NCBI GenBank assembly: GCA_022843305.1
Contig: JALHNX010000017.1
Location: 1 to 48,157, forward strand
Reading direction: 5' to 3'
Source: Pyrinomonadaceae bacterium
Lineage (GTDB): Bacteria; Acidobacteriota; Blastocatellia; Pyrinomonadales; Pyrinomonadaceae
DNA length: 48,157 nt
A program made the position numbers and the translations under genes. Below, one piece after another: positions 8,916 through 19,473 of this stretch. The notes beneath the pieces are model-generated. The model was not told the DNA's origin. It saw only the letters and a list, made by a program, of their open reading frames with translations, and did no database searches. Numbering within the stretch: position 1 is the stretch's first letter; each line of letters opens with the position of its first letter.

Positions 8916-10808
8916 TCAAAACTCGCTCGATGATTGATCGAGCCGCATTTTTCGCACGATTTCCCGGAACCGCGAATCGTTTTTCAAATCGCCGAAACGC
9001 GGTTCGGTGTTTAGCCAGATCAGGCGTTCTTCGCGCAGTGCAAAGCATTTTTCGAGCGCCGCGAGCGATTCGTCAAAACGGTTGAGTTCGGCGTAAACGA
9101 CAGCCAGCGAATATAAATATTTCGTGTCGGTTTGAGCTTTTTCTTTGATCTTGTTCAAAAATTCAAAAGTTTTCCCGGGTTGTCCGATCTGGTGATATGA
9201 ACCGGTCAGCAGCGACAGCCGGACGTGATCGGTGATTTTATTTTTTGCCGCCGATTCTTCGACCAATTCGATAACTTTTCCGAACTCGCCTTTGTGGTAA
9301 AGAAATGTCGCGTAAGAACGGCGCGAATTGTTATTTTCCTTGTCGAAAAGATAGGCTTCTTTCGAAAGCCGCAAACCTTCATCAAAATCGCCGCGACCTT
9401 CGATGACGGGAAATAAAATGCCCGTCACCGACGGCGAAATCGGGTCAATTTCGATGGCGCGTTTGATGTTGGCGAGGGCTTCGTCATGGCGGCTCAAAGA
9501 CGAAAGCATCTGGGCATACCAAGCCAACGCCATCGCGTTGTTCGGGTCGAGTTCGATGGCGCGCTTGAAGTCCTTTTCCGCGCCTTGCCAATCCCAATCG
9601 GCGGTGCGTTTGATTCGTCCGAGCGAATTGTGGGCTTCGGCTAGATCACCGTCGAGTTCGAGTGCTTTTTGCGCGTAGCTTTTCGCTTTTTTGTATGCAT
9701 CCTGACTTTCCGCACCCGAAAGTCCGTTGCCGCGCCGCATAAATAGGTCGGCAAGTCCGGTGTAAGCCAGCGCAAATGTCGGGTCGAGCGAAACTGCTTT
9801 ATTGTATTCGTCCAAAATTTGCTGAAAACCGCCTTCGATTCTTCTTTCAAAAATCGTTCGCCCGCGCAGATAGGCGCGATAGGCTTCGGCATTTTCGGTG
9901 TAATCTTTGCCTAAAAGTCTTTGGTCGGAATCGGTTAATTTTTCGAGCAGCGAACCCGCAACTTGTGTCGCAAGTTTGCTTTGCAATAAAAACAAATCGG
10001 CTTCGGTTTCGTCAAAATTTGCCGTCCAGATCTGCGTTCCGTCGCGGACATCGAGCAGCCGAACATTGACGCGCAGACGATTTCCGACAGTTTGAAATGT
10101 TCCGACAAGCACGGCATCGCATTTTAATTCTTTGCCGAATTCGAGCGAATCTTTTTTTGATTTGGCAAATTTTTCAACCGCGCTTAATGGTCGAATCGTA
10201 AAGCGTTTCAAACTTCCAATCCGCGAAATCAGCGAATCTGTGAAACCGAGTGAAAGCGCACTTTCTTCGTCTTTGTTTAGATTTTTGAACGGCAAAACCG
10301 CGAGTGTTTTGATATTTCGTTCGGAAACGGGAAAATTTTGCGCGTTCGTATTTTGCCACGCATAATAAGCCAATCCCGTTAATAAGATCAGACAGAAAAT
10401 TGCGGCTGAGGTAACAACAAAACGTCTGTTATCTTTCGGTGTCGGCAGTGTAACGGTTTCATTTTCTTTGATTTCTGTCTGATAAGTTTCTTCGATTCGG
10501 CTGACTTCGGCAGTAAAACGATAACCGCGCTTTGAGACGGTTTGAACAAATTTTTTATCGCCGAATGATTTTCGTAAAAGCGAAATCGTGTAAGTAATAT
10601 TGGCTTCCTCGACAAAGGTTTCGTGCCAGACTTTTTCAAGTAATTCTTCACGCGAAACTATTTCGCCGCGCTTTTCGACGAGCAGAACCAAAATCTGCAA
10701 AGCCTTCGGCGCAATCGCAACGAACTTGCCGTCGCGCCACAAACACGGCGTTTCGGCATCGAGACGAAAACCTTCAAACTCGTATAAATGTTTGATTTTA
10801 TCGGACAT
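8916..10808 (-). CDS. Winged-helix DNA-binding protein with TPR domain (CadC/ToxR type)
   Basis: A 630-residue membrane-linked regulator. Residues about 10-105 form an OmpR/PhoB-type winged helix (RLDAETPCLWRDGKFVAIAP, then REELLEKVWHETFVEEANIT and RKSFGDKKFVQTVSKRGYRF). One membrane helix follows (FVVTSAAIFCLILLTGLAYY, about 128-148). A periplasmic TolB-like stretch begins LAVLPFKNLNKDEESALSLG and continues with FTDSLISRIG. The C-terminal half (about 300-610) is a set of TPR repeats such as AEAHNSLGRI and ALAWYAQMLSSLSRHDEALA. Proteins of this build are very numerous in Acidobacteriota and are thought to sense a signal across the membrane and bind DNA directly. The target genes are unknown. 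The two divergent lipoprotein genes at 11043 and 11490 are possible candidates, which is only inference. Confidence 0.88.
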   Translation of the reverse strand: MSDKIKHLYEFEGFRLDAETPCLWRDGKFVAIAPKALQILVLLVEKRGEIVSREELLEKVWHETFVEEANITYTISLLRKSFGDKKFVQTVSKRGYRFTAEVSRIEETYQTEIKENETVTLPTPKDNRRFVVTSAAIFCLILLTGLAYYAWQNTNAQNFPVSERNIKTLAVLPFKNLNKDEESALSLGFTDSLISRIGSLKRFTIRPLSAVEKFAKSKKDSLEFGKELKCDAVLVGTFQTVGNRLRVNVRLLDVRDGTQIWTANFDETEADLFLLQSKLATQVAGSLLEKLTDSDQRLLGKDYTENAEAYRAYLRGRTIFERRIEGGFQQILDEYNKAVSLDPTFALAYTGLADLFMRRGNGLSGAESQDAYKKAKSYAQKALELDGDLAEAHNSLGRIKRTADWDWQGAEKDFKRAIELDPNNAMALAWYAQMLSSLSRHDEALANIKRAIEIDPISPSVTGILFPVIEGRGDFDEGLRLSKEAYLFDKENNNSRRSYATFLYHKGEFGKVIELVEESAAKNKITDHVRLSLLTGSYHQIGQPGKTFEFLNKIKEKAQTDTKYLYSLAVVYAELNRFDESLAALEKCFALREERLIWLNTEPRFGDLKNDSRFREIVRKMRLDQSSSEF

Positions 10809-11042
10809 TTATCGCGCAAATAAAAAACAAATTTTTTCCAAAGGATTTATTAGTTAATTTAAAATAATACTATTCACGCTGATTCGCAAATTTCTAAAGT
10901 TCAATAAATTCAAAAGGCTTATTGCCGCAAACCGATTGATGAGCGATTCTTCGGGCAGAAAAATCTCGACGGATTTGAGGATTTTCTCACAATATGAAAC
11001 GGTGAAGTTTTTATCTTCGCAAAAAAATAAAAGGAGAAAACA

Positions 11043-11453
11043 ATGGGAAAAATTAATAAGATCGTCAATTTGCTAACTGTTTTGCTCATATTGTTGGGTG
11101 TTTCGTTAGGTTGTTTGGGTCCGAGCGCGAGCGATTCGCAATGCGAAGGCGTTGTTAAATTGAACGACAAAACATACATCGGAAAGGCGCAGGACGAAAA
11201 TCAAGCCGGACTTAATGCCTGCAACAAATTCTGTCTTGAAAACGATGACGAATTCAAAGCGATGTATGAAATCTGGCTGACATCGGATAAAGCAAAAGCG
11301 TTTGAAAAAACATATAAACGCAAGCCGACTAAAGAAGATGCCGCCATCGAAGATAAAACGATTCTCGAATATGTAACGAAAAATTGTGCCGTTCGATGTA
11401 AGTCGGAAGCGAACAAGGGAAAGCATAGGCTTGAAACGAGTTGTAAAAAATAA
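11043..11453 (+). CDS. Putative lipoprotein, hypothetical
   Basis: A 136-residue exported protein. The first 24 residues form a lipoprotein signal with membrane stretch LLTVLLILLGVSLGC and the lipidation cysteine at residue 24. The mature part contains several cysteines (CEGVVKL, ACNKFC, NCAVRCKSE, TSCKK), which may form disulfides in the periplasm. A clear ribosome site (AGGAG) precedes the ATG. I do not recognise the mature domain. The next lipoprotein gene follows within about 40 bases, so the two are probably co-transcribed. Confidence 0.85.
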   Translation: MGKINKIVNLLTVLLILLGVSLGCLGPSASDSQCEGVVKLNDKTYIGKAQDENQAGLNACNKFCLENDDEFKAMYEIWLTSDKAKAFEKTYKRKPTKEDAAIEDKTILEYVTKNCAVRCKSEANKGKHRLETSCKK

Positions 11454-11489
11454 AAAATCAACAAAGGAAAAATGATTCGGAGAAAAAAT

Positions 11490-12101
11490 ATGAAAAATTT
11501 AATTGGGTTAACGGTCTTGGTTTTGGTCGTCGCGGGCTGCGGTTTTTTGAATAAGAAAGAGGAAGTGAAAACTGAAAATACGCCTGCAAACACGGCGGCG
11601 AAACCTGAAACAACGCCGCAAACCGAGACCAAATCAAGATCGGGCTTGACGCTCGAAAAATTCAACCAGCTGCAAAACGGCATGAAATACGAAGAAGCCG
11701 TCAAAATTCTCGGTTCGGAAGGCACGGAAACCAGCAGTTATTCGTCAGGAAACTTAAAAACCGTAACTTATAAATGGGAAGGCGAAAAATATGCGCGCGT
11801 GACGGCAACTTTTCGCAACGGCGAACTGACTTCAAAAATCCAATCGGGTTTGCAGAGCGGAAACAGCGAAAACACTGCAAAAGCCGATCTGACGATGGCG
11901 AAATACAATCTAATTCAAAACGAAATGAGCTACGAAGAAACCGTCAAAATCATCGGCTCGGAAGGAACGCAAACCAGCAGTTCAAACATCGGGCAGATAA
12001 AAATCGCTTCCTACAAATGGGATGGCGAGAAATACGCGAAAATTTTTGCGACATTTAAAGACAATAAACTCACCTCAAAATCACAATCAAATGTGAAGTA
12101 A
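11490..12101 (+). CDS. Lipoprotein with two tandem BLIP/DUF3862-like domains
   Basis: An exported lipoprotein of about 203 residues with signal LIGLTVLVLVVAGCGF and lipidated cysteine in VAGC. After a Lys/Glu/Thr-rich linker there are two homologous copies of about 65 residues. Copy one begins LTLEKFNQLQNGMKYEEAVK and copy two begins LTMAKYNLIQNEMSYEETVK. Both continue with I(L/I)GSEGT and end in YKW(E/D)GEKYA and a TF(R/K)(N/D) strand. This is the pattern of SmpA/BLIP-fold domains such as DUF3862. GGAG at 11479-11482 favours the ATG at 11490, and an in-frame ATG at 11472 is also possible. Function is unknown. By analogy with the fold, it may bind a protein partner in the envelope. Confidence 0.85.
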   Translation: MKNLIGLTVLVLVVAGCGFLNKKEEVKTENTPANTAAKPETTPQTETKSRSGLTLEKFNQLQNGMKYEEAVKILGSEGTETSSYSSGNLKTVTYKWEGEKYARVTATFRNGELTSKIQSGLQSGNSENTAKADLTMAKYNLIQNEMSYEETVKIIGSEGTQTSSSNIGQIKIASYKWDGEKYAKIFATFKDNKLTSKSQSNVK

Positions 12102-12102
12102 A

Positions 12103-12155
12103 AAAACTTGCCGAATGCGTTTTAAACCAGAAATGATTTAAAACGCATTCGGCAA
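12103..12155 (-). terminator. Rho-independent terminator of the phoH-ybeY transcript
   Basis: A 19-bp perfect stem pairs 12109-12127 with 12137-12155 around a 9-base loop. Read leftward it is followed by a run of seven T (complement of the A run at 12102-12108). It lies six bases after the ybeY stop. The + strand side lacks a T run, so it mainly serves the leftward operon. Confidence 0.85.
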
Positions 12156-12160
12156 ACTTC

Positions 12161-12572
12161 TTAAAAATCAATTCCGAGAACTTTGCGAATTTCCAGTTCC
12201 CGCATATTCATTTCGCCGTCGTCGGTTTCGTGATCGTAACCGCAAAGATGCAGAATGCCGTGCAGGATAAGTTGTTTGATTTCGGTTTCGAGGTCTAAAT
12301 CGTTTTCGGCGGCTTGTTTCTGCGCCTGTTCGAGCGAAATCACGATGTCGCCTAAAAAATCCCGTTCAACATCAAAATCGTCGGTTTCAAAAGGAAAGGA
12401 TAAAACGTCGGTCGTTGAGTTTTTCCCGCGAAATTCTTTGTTAAGCCCGCGCATTTTGCGGTCGGAAACAAAAGCGATTGTCACGTCTTTGTTTTCCGCT
12501 TCGTCAATTTTGCCGCTCGTGCTTTCGGCAAATTCGCGGAAAATCTGCCAATCGAGTTTTATTTTCCGCTGA

Positions 12573-12592
<20 letters not shown>
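12161..12592 (-). CDS. ybeY: Endoribonuclease YbeY (rRNA maturation factor)
   Basis: A metal-dependent RNase needed for 16S rRNA 3'-end maturation and ribosome quality control. The zinc-binding signature is [14 protein letters not shown] near residues 108-121, with three histidines. The upstream strand [10 protein letters not shown] is also family-typical. I choose ATG at 12592, which gives a normal N-terminus ([16 protein letters not shown]) and overlaps the phoH stop by 20 bases. An in-frame ATG at 12616 would add eight residues. The phoH-ybeY order is widely conserved in bacteria and suggests translational coupling. Confidence 0.95.
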
Positions 12593-13562
<970 letters not shown>

Positions 13563-13782
13563 ATTTTAAATTCCTTTCGTGAAAATTTTATATCTTGAGG
13601 CTACTAAAAGGCTTATCGGCTGTCAACGAAAATTTCTCATAAATTTAACCTTTCCGTGCGAAAAATTCCTTTAATTACCGGCTCAATTATGCAATATTTA
13701 AAAACATCGGAATATTTACGGCAAAGGTAAATTTACTTTTGCAAAAGAACAAGGGTTTTATTTTCAAGGGAGGAAACAATTT

Positions 13783-13977
13783 ATGAATGGCAAATCAGAG
13801 GTTTTAAAAACCGAAACTGTCATTTTTCCGTTGAAACCGCGCGAACAGGAAGTTTCAGAGGTAAAATCAATCAAAATCGAACAAACGGTGGTGAAGGAAA
13901 CCCGCATCGTCGAAACACGCGAACGTTTTGCGAGATTGAAGAAATCTTTACGCAAATGTTCGAAAAGTATTTTGTAA
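13783..13977 (+). CDS. Small hypothetical protein, 64 residues
   Basis: A short frame with a strong ribosome site (GGGAGGA) about nine bases before ATG, which is why I keep it. The product begins MNGKSEVLKTETVIFPLKP and ends in a basic, probably helical tail (ETRERFARLKKSLRKCSK). It has no signal peptide or membrane segment. I do not recognise it. It is divergent from phoH and is followed by the paired-palindrome element at 13981-14038. Confidence 0.55.
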   Translation: MNGKSEVLKTETVIFPLKPREQEVSEVKSIKIEQTVVKETRIVETRERFARLKKSLRKCSKSIL

Positions 13978-13980
13978 TTT

Positions 13981-14038
13981 TGTACGGCAAACTTCAGTTT
14001 GCCATGACGTTGGAAACAAACTGAAGTTTGTTTTACTT
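13981..14038. repeat. Paired-palindrome element, copy A
   Basis: Two small palindromes built on AAACTTCAGTTTG and CAAACTGAAGTTTG lie 20 bases apart. The outer ends read TGTACGGCAAAC and GTTTGTTTTACTT. The same arrangement in opposite orientation occurs at 42217-42300, so this is a dispersed repeat rather than a unique terminator. It separates the small gene at 13783 from the next one. Confidence 0.7.
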
Positions 14039-14059
14039 AAATAAATCAAGGGGGAAAAT

Positions 14060-14245
14060 ATGCCGCGAGGGGATAAGGACAAATACACCGACAAACAAAA
14101 ACGGCAGGCTGTACACATCGAAGAAAGTTACCGCAAAGAAGGCGTTTCGGAAGAAAAAGCGGAAGAAATTGCCTGGTCAACCGTCAACAAACAGGACGGC
14201 GGCGGCAAGCAAAGCGGTTCGGGGCGGAAAAAATCTTCCTTGTAA
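14060..14245 (+). CDS. Small hydrophilic stress-type protein (plasmid-stabilization-like annotation)
   Basis: A 61-residue charged protein beginning MPRGDKDKYTDKQKRQAVHI, followed by EESYRKEGVSEEKAEEIAW and a glycine-rich tail with GGGKQSGSGRKK. Short proteins with the pattern 'YTDKQKR.A.HI.E.Y...G.....AE..AW.TVNK' are common in soil bacteria and are often labelled plasmid stabilization protein. I know of no experimental basis for that label. GGGGGAAA directly before the ATG supports the start. It sits upstream of the Vms1-like gene and two genes upstream of a general-stress-type SDR, which fits a stress role by inference. Confidence 0.75.
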   Translation: MPRGDKDKYTDKQKRQAVHIEESYRKEGVSEEKAEEIAWSTVNKQDGGGKQSGSGRKKSSL

Positions 14246-14351
14246 CTCTTTCCGGAAGGAACAATAATTGCAAATGCAAAATACGCTTGTTTGGTAAGTA
14301 TTAAAACCGTGCAAGATGTATTTATGATGAACAGGATTTTAGCAGTTTAAG

Positions 14352-14380
14352 ACGGCATCGATTTCGACTGCCGTTTTTTT
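14352..14380 (+). terminator. Rho-independent terminator
   Basis: ACGGCA at 14352-14357 pairs with TGCCGT at 14369-14374, with further pairing in the TCGATTTCGA loop, and a run of seven T follows. It lies about 105 bases after the small gene ending at 14245 and before the Vms1-like gene. Confidence 0.75.
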
Positions 14381-14446
14381 GTTTGTTGACGGACAGCTAT
14401 TTCCAACAGGCAATTTTTATATTTTACGAAAGAGGGAAGAGAATAT

Positions 14447-15631
14447 ATGAAATTAAACAATTTAGTCGAAAAACTGGCGGCATTCGAGCCTTCGGGCGCG
14501 GCTTTTGTCAGTCTTTATCTAAACGCGGAAGCAAATCAAAACGGACGCGATGCGTATCACACGTGGCTCAAAAACGCTTTTCGGGATGAAGCCGAAAATT
14601 ACGAAAAGGAAAGCGAAGAAGAAAGCCTGTTTGCGGAAACGACCGAACGAATAAACAGTTTTCTCGAAAGCGAATCGAATGAATCTGCCAACGGGATCGC
14701 CGTCTTTGCGAGCGTCGGCGGAGATTTTTTTGAAACGATTCAGTTTGATGTGGCTTTTCCTGAAAATAATTTATTCGTTTTAGACCGCCCGCACATTTTT
14801 CCGCTCGTGCGTTTGATTGACCAGAATCCGAAATACTGCGTTCTCTGGGCGGACACGAACAAAGCCGATATTTACGTTTTCGGCGGCGAAAACACGATCA
14901 ATCTCGAAACCGGCGCGCAGTCGAAAGTCGAAACGATCAAAAATGAAGTTACGCAGCGTTCAAAAGCCGGGGGCTGGTCGCAGGCGCGTTTTCAGCGGCG
15001 CATCGAAAACTTTCATCTTCAACATGCCAAAGAAACCGTCGCGGAAGTCGAAAAACTGATGCGCGACGGGAAAATCGAGCATCTCGTTTTGTGCGGCGAC
15101 GAAACGACCATTATTCCGCTTTTGCGCGAACAGTTTTCCAAAATCATCGAAGAAAATGTTGTTTCGACTTTAAATTTAAGTCAATACGCTTCGGAAGACG
15201 AAATTCACGAAAAATCAACCGCAGCGATGAACATTGAAAACGCCGTCCGCGATCAGGAAAAAGTCGAGCGAATGTTCAATGCGGCGAAATCGGCTGCCGG
15301 ACTGGGCGCGTTGGGCGTTGAAAAAACGCTCGAAGCACTCTCGAACGGGCAGGTCGAAGAACTTTTAATAAGTTCGGATTTCGGCGTTCTGCAATACAGC
15401 CCGAAAAAGGTTAAAAAAGTGATGAAAAATTACGCGCCGGGCGACGATAATTCCTCGACCGACGAGCTGCCGGAAACCAAAGATGCCGGACAAATTGCCG
15501 ACGAACTTTTAGTCAGAGCAATAAATTCGGCGGCGCAAATCGTCTTTATCGAGGACGAATCGCTGCTCAAGCAAGCCGGCGGCATCGGTGCGGTTTTGCG
15601 CTATAACATCAACGCGACGGCAAATGGATGA
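14447..15631 (+). CDS. Vms1/Ankzf1-like (eRF1-fold) protein
   Basis: A 394-residue cytoplasmic protein with a release-factor-like layout. The middle part has LRPH-type core RPHIFPLVRLIDQNPKYCVL, then the loop KAGGWSQARFQRRIENFHLQ around residues 173-193, which resembles the VLRF1 motif of Vms1/Ankzf1-type peptidyl-tRNA hydrolases with its key glutamine. The C-terminal part has the eRF1 domain-3 pattern VEKTLEALSNGQVEELLISS. Archaeal and bacterial members of this superfamily are proposed to release nascent chains from stalled ribosomes. The function here is inferred. The ribosome site is GAGGGAAGAG, and the heptamer hairpin at 15639-15723 follows the stop. Confidence 0.75.
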   Translation: MKLNNLVEKLAAFEPSGAAFVSLYLNAEANQNGRDAYHTWLKNAFRDEAENYEKESEEESLFAETTERINSFLESESNESANGIAVFASVGGDFFETIQFDVAFPENNLFVLDRPHIFPLVRLIDQNPKYCVLWADTNKADIYVFGGENTINLETGAQSKVETIKNEVTQRSKAGGWSQARFQRRIENFHLQHAKETVAEVEKLMRDGKIEHLVLCGDETTIIPLLREQFSKIIEENVVSTLNLSQYASEDEIHEKSTAAMNIENAVRDQEKVERMFNAAKSAAGLGALGVEKTLEALSNGQVEELLISSDFGVLQYSPKKVKKVMKNYAPGDDNSSTDELPETKDAGQIADELLVRAINSAAQIVFIEDESLLKQAGGIGAVLRYNINATANG

Positions 15632-15638
15632 GGAAATA

Positions 15639-15723
15639 GATTCATTCTTTCATTTTTTCATTGATTCATTGATTTTTCTCGATACAGAAATGAGCAAATG
15701 AATTAATGAAAAAATGAATCAAT
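15639..15723. repeat. Heptamer-type inverted repeat (hairpin locus 2)
   Basis: The left arm contains repeats of ATTCATT/TTTCATT (about 15639-15682) and the right arm contains the complement (AATGAATT, AATGAAAA, AATGAATC, about 15690-15723). The stretch TTCATTTTTTCATT is perfectly mirrored. It ends nine bases before the GGAGG ribosome site of the SDR gene, so it could affect translation or act as a weak terminator. Confidence 0.65.
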
Positions 15724-15740
15724 TATAAATTGGAGGAAAT

Positions 15741-16643
15741 ATGGCAAAAGCAAAAAAATCGAAAGAAAAATCACAGCACGAGGAACAACCGAAATCACCG
15801 ATGCCCGCCCATCATCAGCCGCGTCCGGGTATTGAGGCGAAAATGACACCGAAGCCCGAATTTCTCGCGCCGCTTTATAAAGGTGCGGAAAAATTAAAGG
15901 ATAAAGTGGCGATTATCACCGGCGGCGATTCGGGAATCGGGCGCAGTGTCGCAGTTTTATATGCGCGGGAAGGCGCGGACATCGCCATCGTTTATTTGCC
16001 CGAAGAAGAAATTGATGCGAAGGAAACCGCCAAGCACGTTAAAAAAGAAGGGCAGAAATGTCTGCTCATTCCGGGCGATGTCAAGGATTCGAAGTTCTGC
16101 GAAAAGGCGATTAAAAAAACGGTTGACGAATTCGGCAGACTCGATATTCTGGTCAATAACGCGGCTTATCAGCAGCATCAGAAATCGCCCGAAGACATCA
16201 CGGACGAGCAGTTTGAAAAAACTTTTCGGACAAATATTTTCGGCTATTTTTATATGGTTCGCGCCGCGCTGAAACATCTCAAAGAAGGCAGCGCGATTGT
16301 CAATTGCGGTTCGATCACCGGACTTGAAGGAAACAAAGAATTGCTCGATTACTCGGCGACAAAAGGCGCGATCCACGCTTTTACAAAATCGCTCGCGCAG
16401 CAGCTTGTCGAGCGCAATATCCGCGTCAACTGCGTTTCACCGGGACCGATCTGGACACCTTTGAATGTTGCGGACAAACAGGCGAAAGAAGTCGCGAAAC
16501 ACGGCGCGGATACGCCGATGAAGCGTCCCGGACAACCCGAAGAAGTCGCGCCGGCGTTCGTCTTTTTCGCGTCGGATGCCGATTCGAGCTACATTTCGGG
16601 CGAGATTCTGACGCTTCTCGGCGGCGAAACCCGCGCGGCTTAA
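15741..16643 (+). CDS. SDR family oxidoreductase (general-stress YdaD/YhxC type)
   Basis: A 300-residue short-chain dehydrogenase/reductase. A lysine- and proline-rich N-terminal extension of about 45 residues precedes the Rossmann fold. The nucleotide motif is TGGDSGIGRSVAVLYA (TGxxxGIG), the structural motif is LVNNAAY (NNA), and the catalytic residues are Ser in NCGSITG and Tyr/Lys in YSATKGAIHAF (YxxxK). The C-terminal INCVSPG-type stretch NCVSPGPIWTPLN is typical. Bacillus homologues with the same extension are SigB-controlled general stress proteins of unknown substrate. A strong GGAGGAAAT ribosome site precedes the start. Confidence 0.93.
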   Translation: MAKAKKSKEKSQHEEQPKSPMPAHHQPRPGIEAKMTPKPEFLAPLYKGAEKLKDKVAIITGGDSGIGRSVAVLYAREGADIAIVYLPEEEIDAKETAKHVKKEGQKCLLIPGDVKDSKFCEKAIKKTVDEFGRLDILVNNAAYQQHQKSPEDITDEQFEKTFRTNIFGYFYMVRAALKHLKEGSAIVNCGSITGLEGNKELLDYSATKGAIHAFTKSLAQQLVERNIRVNCVSPGPIWTPLNVADKQAKEVAKHGADTPMKRPGQPEEVAPAFVFFASDADSSYISGEILTLLGGETRAA

Positions 16644-16652
16644 GAAGTTTTT

Positions 16653-16715
16653 AACGCAAAGGCGCAAAGGCGCAAAGATTTTTTATATTTCTTTGCGCTT
16701 TTGCGTCTTTGCATT
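16653..16715. repeat. Octamer tandem inverted repeat (hairpin locus 3)
   Basis: Three units of CGCAAAGG on the left (16653-16678) face the complement on the right (16690-16715), separated by an 11-base T-rich loop. This is the same hairpin design as the heptamer loci but with an 8-bp unit. It begins nine bases after the SDR stop and could act as its terminator, although no T run follows the right arm. Confidence 0.75.
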
Positions 16716-16827
16716 GAAGTTATCCTTTTTTTAGTTTGCATTGAACCTTTTCAAAACAAAAATTACGCGTTAATATACGGGGGAGAAACGTCTCATTCGA
16801 ATTTTGCAGAAAAAAAGAAGGAAACAA

Positions 16828-17223
16828 ATGAAAAAGAAAAATTTTTTGACGACAATTTTAGTTTTGACGGTGCTGTTGGCTGTTGGTCTGGCTTGCAGCA
16901 GTTACGGGACAAAACTTGATTTTAACAATGGCGAATTGTATTACACCGATAATGTGACGGAAGCCGATGCCAGAAAACTTGGCGATTATCTGGTCAAATC
17001 GGGATTTTTCGACGGCAAAAAATTAACCGTCCAATTGGATAAAGCCGGCTCGACCTATCAATTCAGAATGGTCGTCGTAAAAGAAAAACAAACGGACGAA
17101 GCGACGATGGAATTGTTGAAAACTTTCGCCGGAGAAATTTCTAAGGATGCTTTCAATAATGCGCCGACCGAGCTTCACGTCTGCGATGATGCACTGAAAA
17201 CAATTCGTGTGCTAAAACCGTAG
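16828..17223 (+). CDS. Putative lipoprotein, hypothetical
   Basis: An exported protein of about 131 residues. The start at 16828 is set by AAGGAA just upstream and gives a clean lipoprotein signal (TTILVLTVLLAVGLAC) with lipidation cysteine near residue 23. The frame also opens at 16804, which would add eight basic residues. The mature part contains LDFNNGELYYTDNVTEADA, followed by RKLGDYLVKSGFF and KLTVQLDKAGSTYQFRMVV. I do not recognise the family. It is a stand-alone gene between the hairpin at 16653-16715 and atpD. Confidence 0.82.
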   Translation: MKKKNFLTTILVLTVLLAVGLACSSYGTKLDFNNGELYYTDNVTEADARKLGDYLVKSGFFDGKKLTVQLDKAGSTYQFRMVVVKEKQTDEATMELLKTFAGEISKDAFNNAPTELHVCDDALKTIRVLKP

Positions 17224-17251
17224 GCATTTAAAACAAATTAATAAAAATTGC

Positions 17252-17297
17252 CGGAACTGAATTTCACAACCAAAAATTCGGCTCCGTTTTTATGAAA
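17252..17297 (+). terminator. Probable rho-independent terminator
   Basis: CGGAACTGAATTT pairs imperfectly (two mismatches) with AAATTCGGCTCCG and is followed by TTTTT. It lies about 30 bases after the lipoprotein stop and before atpD, so it would separate the two transcripts. Confidence 0.6.
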
Positions 17298-17448
17298 GGC
17301 GGCGAAGATAATTTTGCCGCCAATTTTCGACATCGCCGTGCAAATGCAATTTTTCACAAATGGCTTTGCCTTTTCGTGACCGAATATGCTAACCTTTCTC
17401 CTTTGTTATCTAACCCTTTTTCTTTTCTATACGAGGAGTATTTATTAA

Positions 17449-18966
<1,518 letters not shown>

Positions 18967-18970
18967 TTTA

Positions 18971-19038
18971 GTCGAGAGTCGAGAGTCGAGAGTCGAGAGA
19001 ATATCTTTTGACTCTCGACTCTCGACTCTCGACTCTCC
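18971..19038. repeat. Heptamer hairpin GTCGAGA between atpD and atpC (hairpin locus 4)
   Basis: Four consecutive GTCGAGA units (18971-18998) are followed by a short A/T-rich loop and four complementary units (19010-19038). The predicted stem is about 25 bp and nearly perfect. The repeat fills almost the whole 82-base gap between the atpD stop and the atpC start, leaving no obvious ribosome site for atpC except within the repeat's right flank. Confidence 0.9.
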
Positions 19039-19048
19039 ACTAAGAATA

Positions 19049-19450
19049 ATGATTAAGTTAGAAATAGTAACACCCGAAAAAAAGGTTTTTGATGAAACGG
19101 TTGACAGCGTGACCGTGCCGACGGCGACGGGCGAAGTCGGGATTCTGCCGAATCACGCGCCGCTTATTTCGTCGCTCAAATCCGGCATTTTGGCGTATTC
19201 GAATAAAGGCGCGAGCGAAAAAATGGTCGTTTCGGGCGGATTTGTCGAAGTCAGCGCGAATAAGGTTTCGGTTCTGACCGACATTGCTGAACGCGCCGGC
19301 GAAATTGACGTCGAAGCCGCCCGTCTCGAGCGCGATGAAGCGCAAAAGGTTCTGGGCAGCGCATTCAGCGGCAGCGAGGAAGAGTTCGAAGCCGAAAACG
19401 AACGTCTCGAAAGAGCGCAGGCTCGTCTATCGTTAGCCGCCGGAAGATAG
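19049..19450 (+). CDS. atpC: F1F0 ATP synthase subunit epsilon
   Basis: A 133-residue epsilon subunit of the F1 central stalk, which couples rotation and inhibits ATP hydrolysis. The beta-sandwich is visible as KLEIVTPEKKVFDETVDSVT, then PTATGEVGILPNHAPLISSL and FVEVSANKVSVLTDIAERAG. The C-terminal helical hairpin (EEEFEAENERLERAQARLSLA) is present. It follows atpD with an 82-base gap occupied by a large heptamer hairpin and is followed by a strong bidirectional terminator. Confidence 0.96.
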   Translation: MIKLEIVTPEKKVFDETVDSVTVPTATGEVGILPNHAPLISSLKSGILAYSNKGASEKMVVSGGFVEVSANKVSVLTDIAERAGEIDVEAARLERDEAQKVLGSAFSGSEEEFEAENERLERAQARLSLAAGR

Positions 19451-19473
19451 AAAGCGGACGTTTCACAATTTTC

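Noticed and set aside
18971..19038. CRISPR-like appearance of short repeated units
   Set aside because: Units are 7 bp with no spacers and form two complementary arms. There are no cas genes in the window.
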